From: Enterococcus sp. 4G2_DIV0659
GTDB lineage: Bacteria; Bacillota; Bacilli; Lactobacillales; Enterococcaceae
Direction: 5' to 3'
NCBI RefSeq assembly: GCF_002140715.2
Contig: NZ_NGLE02000001.1
Coordinates: forward strand, 476,001-540,000
Length of the DNA: 64,000 bases
In this document: positions 46,694 through 56,278 of the stretch, piece by piece
Position numbering within the stretch: position 1 is the stretch's first letter
Layout: each line of letters begins with the position of its first letter
Notes under the pieces: generated by a model
The model's database searches: none
Told to the model about the DNA's origin: nothing
The model's input: the letters and a program-made list of their open reading frames with translations, nothing else
Position numbers and translations under genes: made by a program

Positions 46694-47140
46694 TTATTTA
46701 GCAGAAAAATGTAGATACCGATTAATCCATTCCTCCACAGACATCTTGCTGACCAGTTCTCCAATCAACTCATAAGGAATCGTTTGAGGATTGGTAAAAC
46801 GAATACAGCTTTTGCCCATATTCAATTTCGTTGGAACAGCCTTGTTATATTCTTCTTGAAACCAAGTCAATAACTCTTTATTCCCCATTATGCCCATGTG
46901 ATACAAGGATAAATGCTTTTTCTGAGAGGCTAAACTAATAAACGGCAATGGTTCATCTTTCCGCCCCAGATACCCCTCTGGAAAAACCGTCAAAGGAACA
47001 ACATATGTAGGCATCCCATACTGAAAACACAAAACAAATCCTTCTGGTATATTTTCAGCAATAATTTTTGCTAATCGTTCATAAGAATCTCGCCATTTTT
47101 CATCTATGGTTTCTGTATAATTTTTTACTTCATCCATCAT
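46694..47140 (-). CDS. DUF1801-domain protein
   Basis: 148 residues with the YdhG-like fold: C-F-Q-Y-G-M-P-T-Y near residue 40, then F-I-S-L-A-S-Q-K-K-H-L-S-L-Y-H-M and G-K-S-C-I-R-F. The B. subtilis relative has been called an iron chaperone (frataxin-like), but function is uncertain. The start is placed after AAGGAGAATT. It is divergent from another, smaller DUF1801 gene, so the two may share control. Confidence 0.8.
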   Translation of the reverse strand: MMDEVKNYTETIDEKWRDSYERLAKIIAENIPEGFVLCFQYGMPTYVVPLTVFPEGYLGRKDEPLPFISLASQKKHLSLYHMGIMGNKELLTWFQEEYNKAVPTKLNMGKSCIRFTNPQTIPYELIGELVSKMSVEEWINRYLHFSAK

Positions 47141-47344
47141 AATTCTCCTTTGTCTTGCTAATGATTGACACAACCCGCTCTTTAGCTTTGCAGCCTTGTT
47201 CTAAACTGTCAATTGTATCATTCACAGTTTACCATAAAATAATTCTTTGTTTGCAATTCAACGTTTTCAATGACAAAAAAATTTACCTACCCTTTTAACC
47301 TGTTATACTAAAGATAACCCTGATGAAGAAAGAAGGCTTACATT

Positions 47345-47686
47345 ATGACAGTTATTGAAGAATACATTTTAAAAGCGCCACAAGATCGACAAGAAAAACT
47401 ACAACAACTTTACACAACGATTAAACAACTCATTCCCCAAGCAACAGAAAAAATATCTTATGGTATGCCAACCTTCTATTTAAATGGAAATTTAGTTCAC
47501 TTTACTAGTATGAAAAATCATATCGGTTTTTACCCTGCGCCATCTGCTATTGAAGCGTTTAAACAGGAACTTACAGACTTCAAAACAAGCAAAGGTGCCA
47601 TTCAACTTCCTTTAAATAATGAGCTTCCTACAGAATTGATCACAAAAATTGTATTATTTCGATTAGAAGAAAATACAACGAAGTAG
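47345..47686 (+). CDS. DUF1801-domain protein (YdhG-like)
   Basis: 113 residues with I-S-Y-G-M-P-T-F near residue 40, H-F-T-S-M-K-N-H-I-G-F-Y-P and a C-terminal K-G-A-I-Q-L-P-L-N-N-E-L-P, the standard DUF1801 pattern. A TTATACT box lies about 35 bases upstream. The role is unknown; frataxin-like iron handling is proposed for the family. Confidence 0.82.
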   Translation: MTVIEEYILKAPQDRQEKLQQLYTTIKQLIPQATEKISYGMPTFYLNGNLVHFTSMKNHIGFYPAPSAIEAFKQELTDFKTSKGAIQLPLNNELPTELITKIVLFRLEENTTK

Positions 47687-47753
47687 TTAGTAGAAATAAA
47701 TAGTCCACTCATGTATAGTTTAAGTTTTTTTTGAGTAAATGCCTATAAATACC

Positions 47754-47767
47754 TGAACAACTGTTCA
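47754..47767. promoter_or_regulatory. LexA-like palindrome over the pbpZ promoter
   Basis: TGAACAACTGTTCA is a 6-2-6 inverted repeat that fits the Gram-positive SOS box core GAAC-N4-GTTC. It overlaps the -35 region of the promoter that follows. Confidence 0.4.
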
Positions 47768-47790
47768 TTAACCAATTTTTTTGCTATAAT
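47762..47790 (+). promoter_or_regulatory. Promoter of the PBP gene
   Basis: -10 TATAAT at 47785-47790 with an extended TGC before it. The -35 (TGTTCA) is weak, with a spacing of 17. Confidence 0.6.
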
Positions 47791-47825
47791 ATCACGGAGT
47801 GTATCATTTTATCGAGGTGAAGCTT

Positions 47826-50252
47826 TTGGATAATCAGAATAACTCCCGTAAAACGGAACAACATTCTTATAAAGTACCAGAAAAGAAAAAGATTTTTTTG
47901 ACTATAAATGTAGTGATTCGTGTTCTTCAATCATTATTTGTCTTTGCAGTGGTTATATTACTGCTGGGCGGCGCTTTAGGTCTTGGAATCGGCATGGGCT
48001 ACTTTGCTTTTTTAGTTGAAGACACCCAGCCACCGACAAAAGAAGAACTTCAAACAGAAATCAGTGACATCACTGAGGTTTCCAAGATGACTTATACAGA
48101 TGGAACACCAATTGCTACGATCAAATCTGATCTTATCAGAACACGAGTAGACTCTGAACACATCTCTCCTCTTCTAAAAAAAGCAATTATTTCTACAGAA
48201 GATGAATATTTTGAAGAACATAAAGGAGTTGTTCCCAAAGCTGTGATTCGTGCCCTGGTTTCCGATGCAACAGGAATGGGCGGCTCATCTGGTGGATCTA
48301 CGTTGACACAACAATTAGTCAAACAACAAATTTTGACAGATGAAACAACGTTTAAACGTAAAGCTAACGAAATATTGCTCGCTTATCGAATCGAAAAATA
48401 CTTTTCAAAAGACGAAATCGTCACAACATATTTAAATGTGTCCCCTTTTGGACGTAATAACAAGGGTGAAAACATCGCTGGCGTTGAAGAAGCAGCAAAA
48501 GGATTATTTGGAAAAAACGCCAATGATCTTACTCTTCCCCAAGCAGCGTTTATCGCAGGACTCCCTCAAAGTCCAATCATTTACACTCCGTATACAAATA
48601 CAGGTGCACTTAAAGAGGATGAAAATCTCTCTTATGGGATGAAGCGCAAAGATTTTGTTTTATTCAGTATGTATCGGGAAAAAGCAATTACAAAAGAAGA
48701 ATATGATACAGCGAAAAGCTATGATTTAAAACAAGATTTTCAACCACAACAAGCTGCAAATCAAAATACAGAGGGGTATTTATACTATGCTGTATTAGAA
48801 CAAGCAGTAAAAACAATCATGGATATCAATATTGAAAAAGCTGGTGTCAAAAAAGACACATTAGATCAATTAGGGCTTGACCAGTATGAAGAACAAGCAC
48901 GTAGAGAAATCCAAAACCGTGGATATACCATTCAATCCACAATCGACCAAACCGTTTACGATACAATGCAAAATGTTGTAGCAAACTTTGGCTACATGTT
49001 AGATGACGGTTATGGTGCTGGATTGGTTGAGACAGGTAATGTTTTACTTGATAATAAAACAGGTAAGATAATTGGATTTGTTGCTGGTCGTGACTACAAT
49101 GTCAGCCAAAGCAACCATGCACTGGATACAATCCGTCAGGTAGGTTCTACTATTAAACCGATCTCTGTTTATGGTCCTGCAATTGATCAAGGAATGATTG
49201 GATCAGAAAGTCGTCTAGCCAATTATCCGACATCTTATACTGGTGGCGGCGAGTTGACGAATGCAACAAATTCAGGTACAAATACTTTTGATACGGTTCG
49301 TCATTCACTGGAATGGTCTTATAATATTCCTGTATACCACTTAAACGAAGCGATGAAAAAACAAATGGGTGATGATAACTTTTCTTATAATCAATATTTA
49401 AGTAAAATGAACTACCCAGCAGACATTGGTTGGAGTGTCGAATCTGCTCCTTTAGGTACTGTTGAAACAACTGTTTTGACCCAAACAAATGGGTTCCAAG
49501 CACTTGCAAATAATGGACAATACCAAAAAGGTTATATGATCGAAAAAATTACAGATACTAGTGGTAAAGTGATCTATGAACATAAAGATGCACCTGTGCA
49601 GGTCTATTCTCCAGCAACAGCATCTATTATGACTGATATGATGCGTTCTGTTCTGGATTCTAAAATAACTACGCCATTCAAAAATGTCATCAATGGATTA
49701 AATCCAGCCTTTGGAAATGTCGATTGGGTCGGAAAAACCGGAACAACAAATTCATATAAAGATGCTTGGCTGATTGTTTCAACACCTACCATTACCTTAG
49801 GCTCTTGGACTGGTTACGATATTCCAACAGCGATGAGTCCAAATAGTGGGGATCAAAACAGCACCTATCTTGCCAACCTCGCTAATGCGATTTATGCGGT
49901 TCGACCAGATTTATTTGGTGCTGGTCAAAAGTTTGAATTGTCTAAAGATGTTATCAAGTCCACCGTCTCAAGTTTTACAGGTGAAAAACCGGGTACCTTC
50001 ACTTATAATGGAGGAACATATACCGCACCTGGTCCAAATGTTGTTTCTTTCTATGCCAAAGATGGCGCGCCAAAAAGCCAATACAAATTTGGTTATGGCG
50101 GATCAGATGCAAATTATAGTGCTTATTGGGGACGTTATGCGACACCAAACAATAACACAGCTCCTCCTGCTACTGAGAAAAAAGAAGACAATAAAAAAGA
50201 CAATGACAAAAAGGAAAATACTACCCCTAGTTCCAGTAAAAATAATAATTAA
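47826..50252 (+). CDS. pbpZ: Class A penicillin-binding protein
   Basis: A bifunctional peptidoglycan synthase of 808 residues: a cytosolic N-terminus, one membrane anchor (about 31-60), a GT51 transglycosylase with S-T-E-D-E-Y-F and G-G-S-T-L-T-Q-Q-L-V-K-Q, and a transpeptidase with S-T-I-K, S-Y-N and K-T-G-T-T. A Lys/Asp/Asn-rich tail closes it. The position directly before ccpA matches the E. faecalis pbpZ locus, hence the symbol. The start is the TTG eight bases after GAGG (47826); the upstream GTG lies too close to its own GGAG. Its promoter carries a possible SOS box. Confidence 0.9.
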   Translation: MDNQNNSRKTEQHSYKVPEKKKIFLTINVVIRVLQSLFVFAVVILLLGGALGLGIGMGYFAFLVEDTQPPTKEELQTEISDITEVSKMTYTDGTPIATIKSDLIRTRVDSEHISPLLKKAIISTEDEYFEEHKGVVPKAVIRALVSDATGMGGSSGGSTLTQQLVKQQILTDETTFKRKANEILLAYRIEKYFSKDEIVTTYLNVSPFGRNNKGENIAGVEEAAKGLFGKNANDLTLPQAAFIAGLPQSPIIYTPYTNTGALKEDENLSYGMKRKDFVLFSMYREKAITKEEYDTAKSYDLKQDFQPQQAANQNTEGYLYYAVLEQAVKTIMDINIEKAGVKKDTLDQLGLDQYEEQARREIQNRGYTIQSTIDQTVYDTMQNVVANFGYMLDDGYGAGLVETGNVLLDNKTGKIIGFVAGRDYNVSQSNHALDTIRQVGSTIKPISVYGPAIDQGMIGSESRLANYPTSYTGGGELTNATNSGTNTFDTVRHSLEWSYNIPVYHLNEAMKKQMGDDNFSYNQYLSKMNYPADIGWSVESAPLGTVETTVLTQTNGFQALANNGQYQKGYMIEKITDTSGKVIYEHKDAPVQVYSPATASIMTDMMRSVLDSKITTPFKNVINGLNPAFGNVDWVGKTGTTNSYKDAWLIVSTPTITLGSWTGYDIPTAMSPNSGDQNSTYLANLANAIYAVRPDLFGAGQKFELSKDVIKSTVSSFTGEKPGTFTYNGGTYTAPGPNVVSFYAKDGAPKSQYKFGYGGSDANYSAYWGRYATPNNNTAPPATEKKEDNKKDNDKKENTTPSSSKNNN

Positions 50253-50293
50253 AGAAAAAACGACAACTGATTTTCGAGTTGTCGTTTTTTCTT
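50252..50293. terminator. Terminator between pbpZ and ccpA
   Basis: The arms AAAAAACGACAACT and AGTTGTCGTTTTTT flank an 8-base loop. It works in both directions. Confidence 0.9.
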
Positions 50294-50348
50294 ACAAAAG
50301 ACAGAAACAACGTGCCTTTTCTCACTTCGTATCTGTCTTTTAGATTAA

Positions 50349-51350
50349 TTATTTAGTTGATCCTTTTTGATCCATACCATAAGGTAAGACCACTGTCTTA
50401 TCTTCTATTTCTTCTTTGTTCATCAGCTTCGTTAATAAACGCATCGAAACCGCACCAATATCATATAAAGGTTGAGTAATGCTTGAAAGACGTGGACGAG
50501 AAACTTCAGTTAACAATGAATTATTACTTGTGATGATTTCAAATTCTTCTGGTACCTTCACACCAGCATCCAGCATACCGTCTAGCAAACCGATCGCTAA
50601 TTCATCATCCGTCACATAAGCAGCCGTTGCACCACTATTACGGATACGCTCAGCTAAATTGATACCATCTTTAAATTTATACTCTGATTCAAAAATCAAG
50701 CCTTCATTATAAGTCAAACCATTGTCTACCAACGCTTCTTTATAGCCTTTGATACGGTTATGTCCATTAATTGGATCAATCAATGCACCGCTCACAAAGG
50801 CAATTTTCTTATTACCATTCTTAGCTAAAAGACCTGTCGCATCTTTTACAGCTTCTTTATAATCAATGTTTACACTACCAACTTGTTCATCAGGGTCAAT
50901 TGAGCCAGCTAACACAACTGGCGTTTTAGAACGAGAAAACTCGCCACGAATCTCATCAGTGATGTGATGTCCCATAAAAATAATCCCATCAACTTGCTTA
51001 GCCAACAAATTATTTAATACATTGACTTCTTTTTGATCATTGCCGTCAGAATTGGCTAAAATAATGTTATATTTGTACATTGTTGCCACATCATCAATTC
51101 CACGAGCCAAAGAAGCAAAGAAAATATTACTTACATCGGGAATGATTACTCCCACCGTCGTTGTTTTTTTACTTGCTAGACCACGAGCTACAGCATTTGG
51201 ACGATAATCTAGACGATCGATTACTTCAAGTACTTTTTTTCGTGTCGCAGGTTTTACATTGGGATTCCCATTAACTACACGAGATACAGTCGCCATAGAC
51301 ACATTCGCTTCACGTGCCACATCATAAATGGTAATTGTTTGTTTTTCCAT
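50349..51350 (-). CDS. ccpA: Catabolite control protein A
   Basis: A LacI/GalR-family master regulator of carbon catabolite control, 333 residues. The helix-turn-helix I-Y-D-V-A-R-E-A-N-V-S-M-A-T-V-S-R-V-V-N-G-N is followed by the periplasmic-binding-protein-like core that binds Ser46-phosphorylated HPr. HPrK, which makes that phosphoprotein, is encoded at 57236-58174. Divergent from pepQ, as in other Firmicutes. Confidence 0.96.
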   Translation of the reverse strand: MEKQTITIYDVAREANVSMATVSRVVNGNPNVKPATRKKVLEVIDRLDYRPNAVARGLASKKTTTVGVIIPDVSNIFFASLARGIDDVATMYKYNIILANSDGNDQKEVNVLNNLLAKQVDGIIFMGHHITDEIRGEFSRSKTPVVLAGSIDPDEQVGSVNIDYKEAVKDATGLLAKNGNKKIAFVSGALIDPINGHNRIKGYKEALVDNGLTYNEGLIFESEYKFKDGINLAERIRNSGATAAYVTDDELAIGLLDGMLDAGVKVPEEFEIITSNNSLLTEVSRPRLSSITQPLYDIGAVSMRLLTKLMNKEEIEDKTVVLPYGMDQKGSTK

Positions 51351-51651
51351 ACTTATTCTCCTAAATATTTATAGTTGTCTTCGTTTTCTGAAAACGCTGT
51401 TTACATTTCTCACTTAGAATAGCAGAATTTTTTTACTTTTGCAACCGTTTTATCCTATTTTCATGAAAATTTACTATTAATTTCAAAAGGCACATTCAGT
51501 CATTTCATGGTATGATAAAGAAAACTAGTGGTTCATTAGAAGTGGGTAGAAACATACTGACAAATGAATTGATATATTCACTTGTTCGTTGTACTAACTT
51601 CCAACACTTCTGTCTCCCCTTGTTTTCATTAAAAAGAAAGAAGGATTTTTT
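51351..51651. other. ccpA-pepQ divergent intergenic region
   Basis: 301 bases with the ccpA promoter (below). A partial cre-like sequence (GCGTTTTCA on the minus strand, near 51385-51400) lies downstream of the ccpA start point; only the right half fits the consensus. A TATGAT near 51510 may serve pepQ. No gene is seen. Confidence 0.5.
51416..51444 (-). promoter_or_regulatory. ccpA promoter
   Basis: On the minus strand: -35 TTGCAA, 17-base spacer, -10 TATTCT. Confidence 0.65.
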
Positions 51652-52752
51652 ATGAATCAAAATAAGATCAATGAATTAAAAAAATGGATGGCTGATCAAC
51701 AAATCGATCTCACCTATATTAGTGATCCAGGACATATTGCTTATTTTTCTGGCTATGAAAGTGATCCTCATGAACGGGTTTTAGCCCTATTTATCTCATT
51801 AAACGATGAACCATTCCTCTTCACACCAGCACTAGAAGTCGATGATGCTCAAAATAGTTCATGGATATATCCAGTATATGGTTACCTTGATAGTGAAAAC
51901 CCTTGGGAAAAAATTGCTCAATTAATCAAAAAAAATGGCCTACCAAATAAAATTGCAACAGAAAAAGACGCCTTGACTGTTGCCCGCTTTGAACTCTTGA
52001 AGCATTATTTTCCTCAAAGTGATTTTTCAGAAAATGTTACTCCTATCATTGAAAGATTACAATTACTTAAAACAACCTCTGAAATTTCAACATTAATGGA
52101 AGCCGGAAATTGGGCAGATGTAGCTTTAGAAATCGGCTTTAAAGCGGTAAAAGAAGGCGCTAAAGAACAAGAAATACTTGCCGAAATTGAGTATCAATTA
52201 AAACGACAAGGTATTCGTTCAATGAGTTTTGACACACTAGTGTTAACTGGTGAAAATGGAGCCAGCCCTCATGGAAATCCAGGAAATACAGCTGTTGCCC
52301 AACATGATTTCGTGTTATTTGATTTAGGTGTAATTTATAATGGTTACTGTAGTGATGTTACTAGAACCGTTGCTTACAAAGAACCTACAGATTTTCAAAA
52401 AGAAATCTATTCTATTGTTTTAGAAGCCCAATTAAAAGCCATGGATGCAGTCAAACCGGGAATTACAGCTGGTGAATTAGATGATATTGCAAGAGGAGTC
52501 ATCACCAGCTACGGATATGGTGAGTATTTCAATCATCGCTTAGGACATGGAATTGGTACAACTGTTCATGAATATCCTTCTCTAATCACAGGAAATGATC
52601 TAGTCATTGAAGAAGGCATGTGTTTTTCAATAGAACCCGGTATCTACATTCCAGGAAAAGTTGGTGTCCGCATTGAAGATTGTTTACATGTCACTCACAG
52701 TGGCTGCGAAGCTTTCACTAAGACACCAAAAGAATTAATAATTCTTGATTAA
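51652..52752 (+). CDS. pepQ: Xaa-Pro dipeptidase
   Basis: An M24 metallopeptidase, 366 residues, with an N-terminal creatinase-like domain and a C-terminal pita-bread fold. Metal ligands lie in F-D-L-G-V-I-Y-N-G-Y-C-S-D-V-T-R-T, H-R-L-G-H-G-I-G, S-I-E-P-G-I-Y and R-I-E-D. It cleaves Xaa-Pro dipeptides in the cytosol. Divergence from ccpA is conserved in lactic acid bacteria. Confidence 0.94.
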   Translation: MNQNKINELKKWMADQQIDLTYISDPGHIAYFSGYESDPHERVLALFISLNDEPFLFTPALEVDDAQNSSWIYPVYGYLDSENPWEKIAQLIKKNGLPNKIATEKDALTVARFELLKHYFPQSDFSENVTPIIERLQLLKTTSEISTLMEAGNWADVALEIGFKAVKEGAKEQEILAEIEYQLKRQGIRSMSFDTLVLTGENGASPHGNPGNTAVAQHDFVLFDLGVIYNGYCSDVTRTVAYKEPTDFQKEIYSIVLEAQLKAMDAVKPGITAGELDDIARGVITSYGYGEYFNHRLGHGIGTTVHEYPSLITGNDLVIEEGMCFSIEPGIYIPGKVGVRIEDCLHVTHSGCEAFTKTPKELIILD

Positions 52753-52755
52753 CAC

Positions 52756-52797
52756 AAAAAAAACAAAGTCAGCACTTGCGTGTCGACTTTGTTTTTT
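52756..52797. terminator. Bidirectional terminator pepQ / ytxH-like
   Basis: AACAAAGTC pairs with GACTTTGTT, with an inner CAC/GTG stem and A and T runs on the two sides. Confidence 0.85.
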
Positions 52798-52800
52798 CGT

Positions 52801-53391
52801 TTATTTTTCTGTAATGTCTTCTACTGTTTCTTTAACAGCATTTTTCCCATCTTGTTTTGCTTCAGATAATTTTTCAGGAACATCTTTTGTAATTTCTTTC
52901 GCTTCAACAACCCCTTCTGATACTGTTTCTTTCGCTTTTTTGGCTGACTCTTTTACATCGATAAAAATATCATCTGAGGTATCTTCTGCGATATCACTTA
53001 ACTCGTCTACTTGGTCATTCACATCTTGTGCTGTCTTTTTAAAGCGATCAGATAAATCTTCTGTTTGTTTTTTGAAAGACTCCAGTACTGTGTCAGATAC
53101 GCCTTGTGCTTTATCTAAAGAACCTTTTGTCTTATCCTTTACATTCCCAGCCAGGTCTCCTGCTTGTTCGCCTAAAGCACTTGCTTTGTCTTTTGCAATT
53201 GCTGATAATTCAGATCCTTTTTGCACTGCATAGTCTGTATAATCCGTTGCTTTATCTTTAAAGTCATCTGCTTGATTTGCTAAATCGTCACGTAGCTCTT
53301 TTCCTGATTTTGGTGCTAATAACAATGCTGCAACTGCTGCTGCTGTTCCACCAATAACTGCTCCTAAGAAAAATCCGCCTTTTTTCGCCAT
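52801..53391 (-). CDS. YtxH-domain protein
   Basis: 196 residues. One N-terminal transmembrane helix (G-A-V-I-G-G-T-A-A-A-V-A-A-L-L-L-A-P-K-S-G-K) is followed by long charged, alanine-rich repeats of apolipoprotein-like helices and an acidic tail. The YtxH family is general-stress associated in Bacillus. It lies 24 bases behind the DUF948 gene; the B. subtilis homologues ytxG-ytxH are likewise paired. Confidence 0.88.
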   Translation of the reverse strand: MAKKGGFFLGAVIGGTAAAVAALLLAPKSGKELRDDLANQADDFKDKATDYTDYAVQKGSELSAIAKDKASALGEQAGDLAGNVKDKTKGSLDKAQGVSDTVLESFKKQTEDLSDRFKKTAQDVNDQVDELSDIAEDTSDDIFIDVKESAKKAKETVSEGVVEAKEITKDVPEKLSEAKQDGKNAVKETVEDITEK

Positions 53392-53414
53392 GTTTATTCC
53401 TCCGTCATCTTTTA

Positions 53415-53855
53415 TTATTTTGTTGTTTCACTTTTTTTCGATGGTTTAGAACGAAATGCTCGAAAAGCAGCACCGCCCACTTTGCTTACAACTCCTGCTT
53501 TTGCTGTTGTTTTCCCTACAGAACCAACTTTTCCTAATAAATTTCTACTAGAATTATTTAATTCAGTCACACTCTCACTTAAATCTGCTACTGCAGCAAA
53601 TAATGGATCAATTGTTGCTACTTTTTTATTCACATCATCTAATAACTCGTTGCTTTTAACTAACAGTCCTTCAACTTGTCTTGATAAAATATCTACATCT
53701 TTTGTAACAACCTCAATTGTTTTGTTCGCTTCATCTACGGTTGTAGTGACTTTTTCAACTGTTTTACCAATTTTCATCAGTACTAGCACAATAAACACTA
53801 CCAATACTGCAAATGCTACTGCAGCAATAATCGCTGCAACTTCTCCACCTGTCAT
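53415..53855 (-). CDS. DUF948 (YtxG-like) membrane protein
   Basis: 146 residues with one N-terminal transmembrane helix (about residues 7-28). A heptad-rich stretch resembling methyl-accepting or t-SNARE coiled coils follows (V-E-K-V-T-T-T-V-D-E-A-N-K-T-I-E-V-V), and the tail is basic. The start has GGAGGAGCAAGAAG upstream. It presumably acts at the membrane with the YtxH protein. Confidence 0.88.
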   Translation of the reverse strand: MTGGEVAAIIAAVAFAVLVVFIVLVLMKIGKTVEKVTTTVDEANKTIEVVTKDVDILSRQVEGLLVKSNELLDDVNKKVATIDPLFAAVADLSESVTELNNSSRNLLGKVGSVGKTTAKAGVVSKVGGAAFRAFRSKPSKKSETTK

Positions 53856-54000
53856 CTTCTTGCTCCTCCAATCAATTGACTCTATATTCTTAGAATAACA
53901 TCAACTGATAATTTCCACAAATTATTCAGTTAACTTTGCTAGCTCCATTATAACAATTTCAAGTAGAACTCTCTACCCAGATTTTCAATTAGTTGGATTT

Positions 54001-54041
54001 TAAAAAAAACTGGAACCTAACTCTAAGAGTCACATTCCAGT
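54001..54041 (-). terminator. Terminator after galU
   Basis: ACTGGAA pairs with TTCCAGT around a loop that itself folds (ACTCTTAGAGT), followed on the minus strand by eight T. Confidence 0.8.
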
Positions 54042-54092
54042 CGCATAGATTTCACAGAGACACTTCTCCAAAGAATCTCTTATCTTTTTTAC

Positions 54093-54989
54093 TTATTTCT
54101 TTTTTGATGCATCTTCTTTAGAAAGTTCAGCACCTAATTCAATGATATATTCACGTAAATTCGCTTTAACCTCTGGGTGAGTCAAGCCATATTCAATACT
54201 TGTTTTCATAAAACCAAACTTATCCCCTACGTCATAACGTTTACCTGTAAATTCTCTTGCAAATACACGCTGTGTTTTATTCAATGTATCAATAGCATCT
54301 GTTAATTGAATTTCACCGCCAGCACCTGGCTCTTGCGATTCCAATACATGGAAAATTTCTGGCGTTAATAAATAACGTCCAATAATCGCTAAATCACTTG
54401 GTGCTTCTTCAGGTTTTGGTTTTTCAACGAAACTGTTAACATTATACAATCCCTTAGAAACTTCCGCTTCTGGATTGATAATACCATATTTTGATGTTTC
54501 CTCGTGCGGAACCTTCATAACAGCAATCGTTGATGCATGGGTTTTATCATAATCATTCATCAGCTGTTTTGACAACGGAACCTTATCGTCCATAATATCA
54601 TCACCAAGCATGACAACAAATGGTTCGTTGCCAACAAAGGCTTTCGCTTGTAACACTGCGTGACCTAATCCTTTTGGATGAGATTGACGAATAAAGTGAA
54701 GGTTAACATCTGTTGTTTCTTCAACTAATTTTAACAAATCTGTTTTATTTTTTTCACGCAAGTTACTTTCTAATTCAAAATTGGCATCAAAATGATCCTC
54801 AATCGGGCGTTTTGCTTTGCCTGTTACGATCAATATATCTTCAATTCCTGAGGCTAAGGCCTCTTCTACAATAAACTGAATCGTTGGTTTATCAACGATT
54901 GGCAACATTTCTTTTGCCATCGCTTTTGTTGCTGGTAGAAATCTTGTTCCCAGACCAGCTGCTGGAATAACTGCCTTTTTTACTTTCAT
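54093..54989 (-). CDS. galU: UTP-glucose-1-phosphate uridylyltransferase
   Basis: Makes UDP-glucose for glycolipids, teichoic acid decoration and the Leloir pathway. The nucleotide-binding start [18 protein letters not shown] is complete, with [15 protein letters not shown] and F-V-E-K-P-K-P. 298 residues, normal length. It is the last gene of the hprK-lgt-gpsA-galU group. Confidence 0.96.
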   Translation of the reverse strand: MKVKKAVIPAAGLGTRFLPATKAMAKEMLPIVDKPTIQFIVEEALASGIEDILIVTGKAKRPIEDHFDANFELESNLREKNKTDLLKLVEETTDVNLHFIRQSHPKGLGHAVLQAKAFVGNEPFVVMLGDDIMDDKVPLSKQLMNDYDKTHASTIAVMKVPHEETSKYGIINPEAEVSKGLYNVNSFVEKPKPEEAPSDLAIIGRYLLTPEIFHVLESQEPGAGGEIQLTDAIDTLNKTQRVFAREFTGKRYDVGDKFGFMKTSIEYGLTHPEVKANLREYIIELGAELSKEDASKKK

Positions 54990-55010
54990 GCCTTATGGCC
55001 TCCTAAAAAA

Positions 55011-56027
55011 TTATATAGAAAATTCATTTTCTATCTTACCATCACGCAGCATAATTTCTTTTGCTGCTTGTTTTACATCTTTACCTTCATATAATACTTT
55101 ATAAATTGCTTCTGTGATGGGCATATCCACATTCATTTGTTTTGAAAGTTCATATGCCGCTTTTGTTGTCGCCACACCTTCAACAATCATGCCCATATTT
55201 TCAAGAACTTCATCCAAACTATGCCCTTTTCCAAGGAGATTGCCTGCACGCCAATTCCGTGAATGAACACTTGTACATGTAACAATCAAATCACCAACGC
55301 CACTAAGACCAATAAATGTCAACGGGTTAGCCCCCATCGCCACACCTAAGCGACTGATTTCAGCTAAGCCTCGAGTCATAATCGCAGCTTTTGCATCATC
55401 TCCAAAACCTAGACCATGAATTGCACCAGCACCTAAAGCAATAATATTTTTCAACGCAGCGCCTGTTTCCACACCAATCACATCATCATTGGTATAAATT
55501 CTAAAATAATCGTTCATAAATAACGATTGAACATAGGTTGCTTCAGCCAAGTCTTCACTTGCCGCAGTAATTGTCGTAATATCATGTACAGCAACTTCCT
55601 CAGCATGACTAGGGCCAGATAAAACCACAACCCCTTTTCTTTTTTCCAAAGGAATCTCTTCCTTTAAAACTTCAGAAATTCGCTTATGGCTTCCTTGCTC
55701 TAATCCTTTACTCGCATGAATGATCAATGGTTGATTTTTACAATTCGCTGTAAATTCTTGTGCAACGGACCGAATCGCTTTTGTTGGAACCACAAATAAT
55801 ACCGCATCAACATCTGCAATAGCTTCTTTTAATGATACTTTTCCTTGAATTGATTCTGGAATCACCAGATCAGGTAGGTAGTGTTTATTTGTGTGATACG
55901 TATTGATTTCATCAATTTGTGCTTGATTATTTCCCCAGATGCGAACCTCATGCCCGTTTTCTGCTAATACTTGAGCCAATGCAGTTCCCCATGAACCAGG
56001 TCCTAAAACAGCAACTTTTTGCGTCAT
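55011..56027 (-). CDS. gpsA: Glycerol-3-phosphate dehydrogenase [NAD(P)+]
   Basis: Provides sn-glycerol 3-phosphate for phospholipids. 338 residues, N-terminal Rossmann motif [20 protein letters not shown], catalytic-region lysine in [13 protein letters not shown], and [11 protein letters not shown]. 21 bases before galU. Confidence 0.96.
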   Translation of the reverse strand: MTQKVAVLGPGSWGTALAQVLAENGHEVRIWGNNQAQIDEINTYHTNKHYLPDLVIPESIQGKVSLKEAIADVDAVLFVVPTKAIRSVAQEFTANCKNQPLIIHASKGLEQGSHKRISEVLKEEIPLEKRKGVVVLSGPSHAEEVAVHDITTITAASEDLAEATYVQSLFMNDYFRIYTNDDVIGVETGAALKNIIALGAGAIHGLGFGDDAKAAIMTRGLAEISRLGVAMGANPLTFIGLSGVGDLIVTCTSVHSRNWRAGNLLGKGHSLDEVLENMGMIVEGVATTKAAYELSKQMNVDMPITEAIYKVLYEGKDVKQAAKEIMLRDGKIENEFSI

Positions 56028-56278
56028 TGGTGAAAATCTCCTTTCAAACTAAGCAAAGCTTAACAAACTCATCCACTTATGTGAGAGATAAAAAATGACC
56101 ATCAGCCTATTAGTCTTTTTCTCGTTCACTTTTTGATGCACTATTTGTTAAACTTGCAATCTAGCTATGCAAATCGTTTCTAACGGTAAAAATCTCTACC
56201 GCTCTAACTAATTTACTAATTTTATAACTTTCTATACCCATCCTACATTTTAACATATCATTACCTTAATAGGCAGTC

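Noticed and set aside
51385..51402. cre operator in the ccpA leader
   Set aside because: Only one half (CGTTTTCA) fits the consensus; the other half deviates at most positions, so it is noted but not called.
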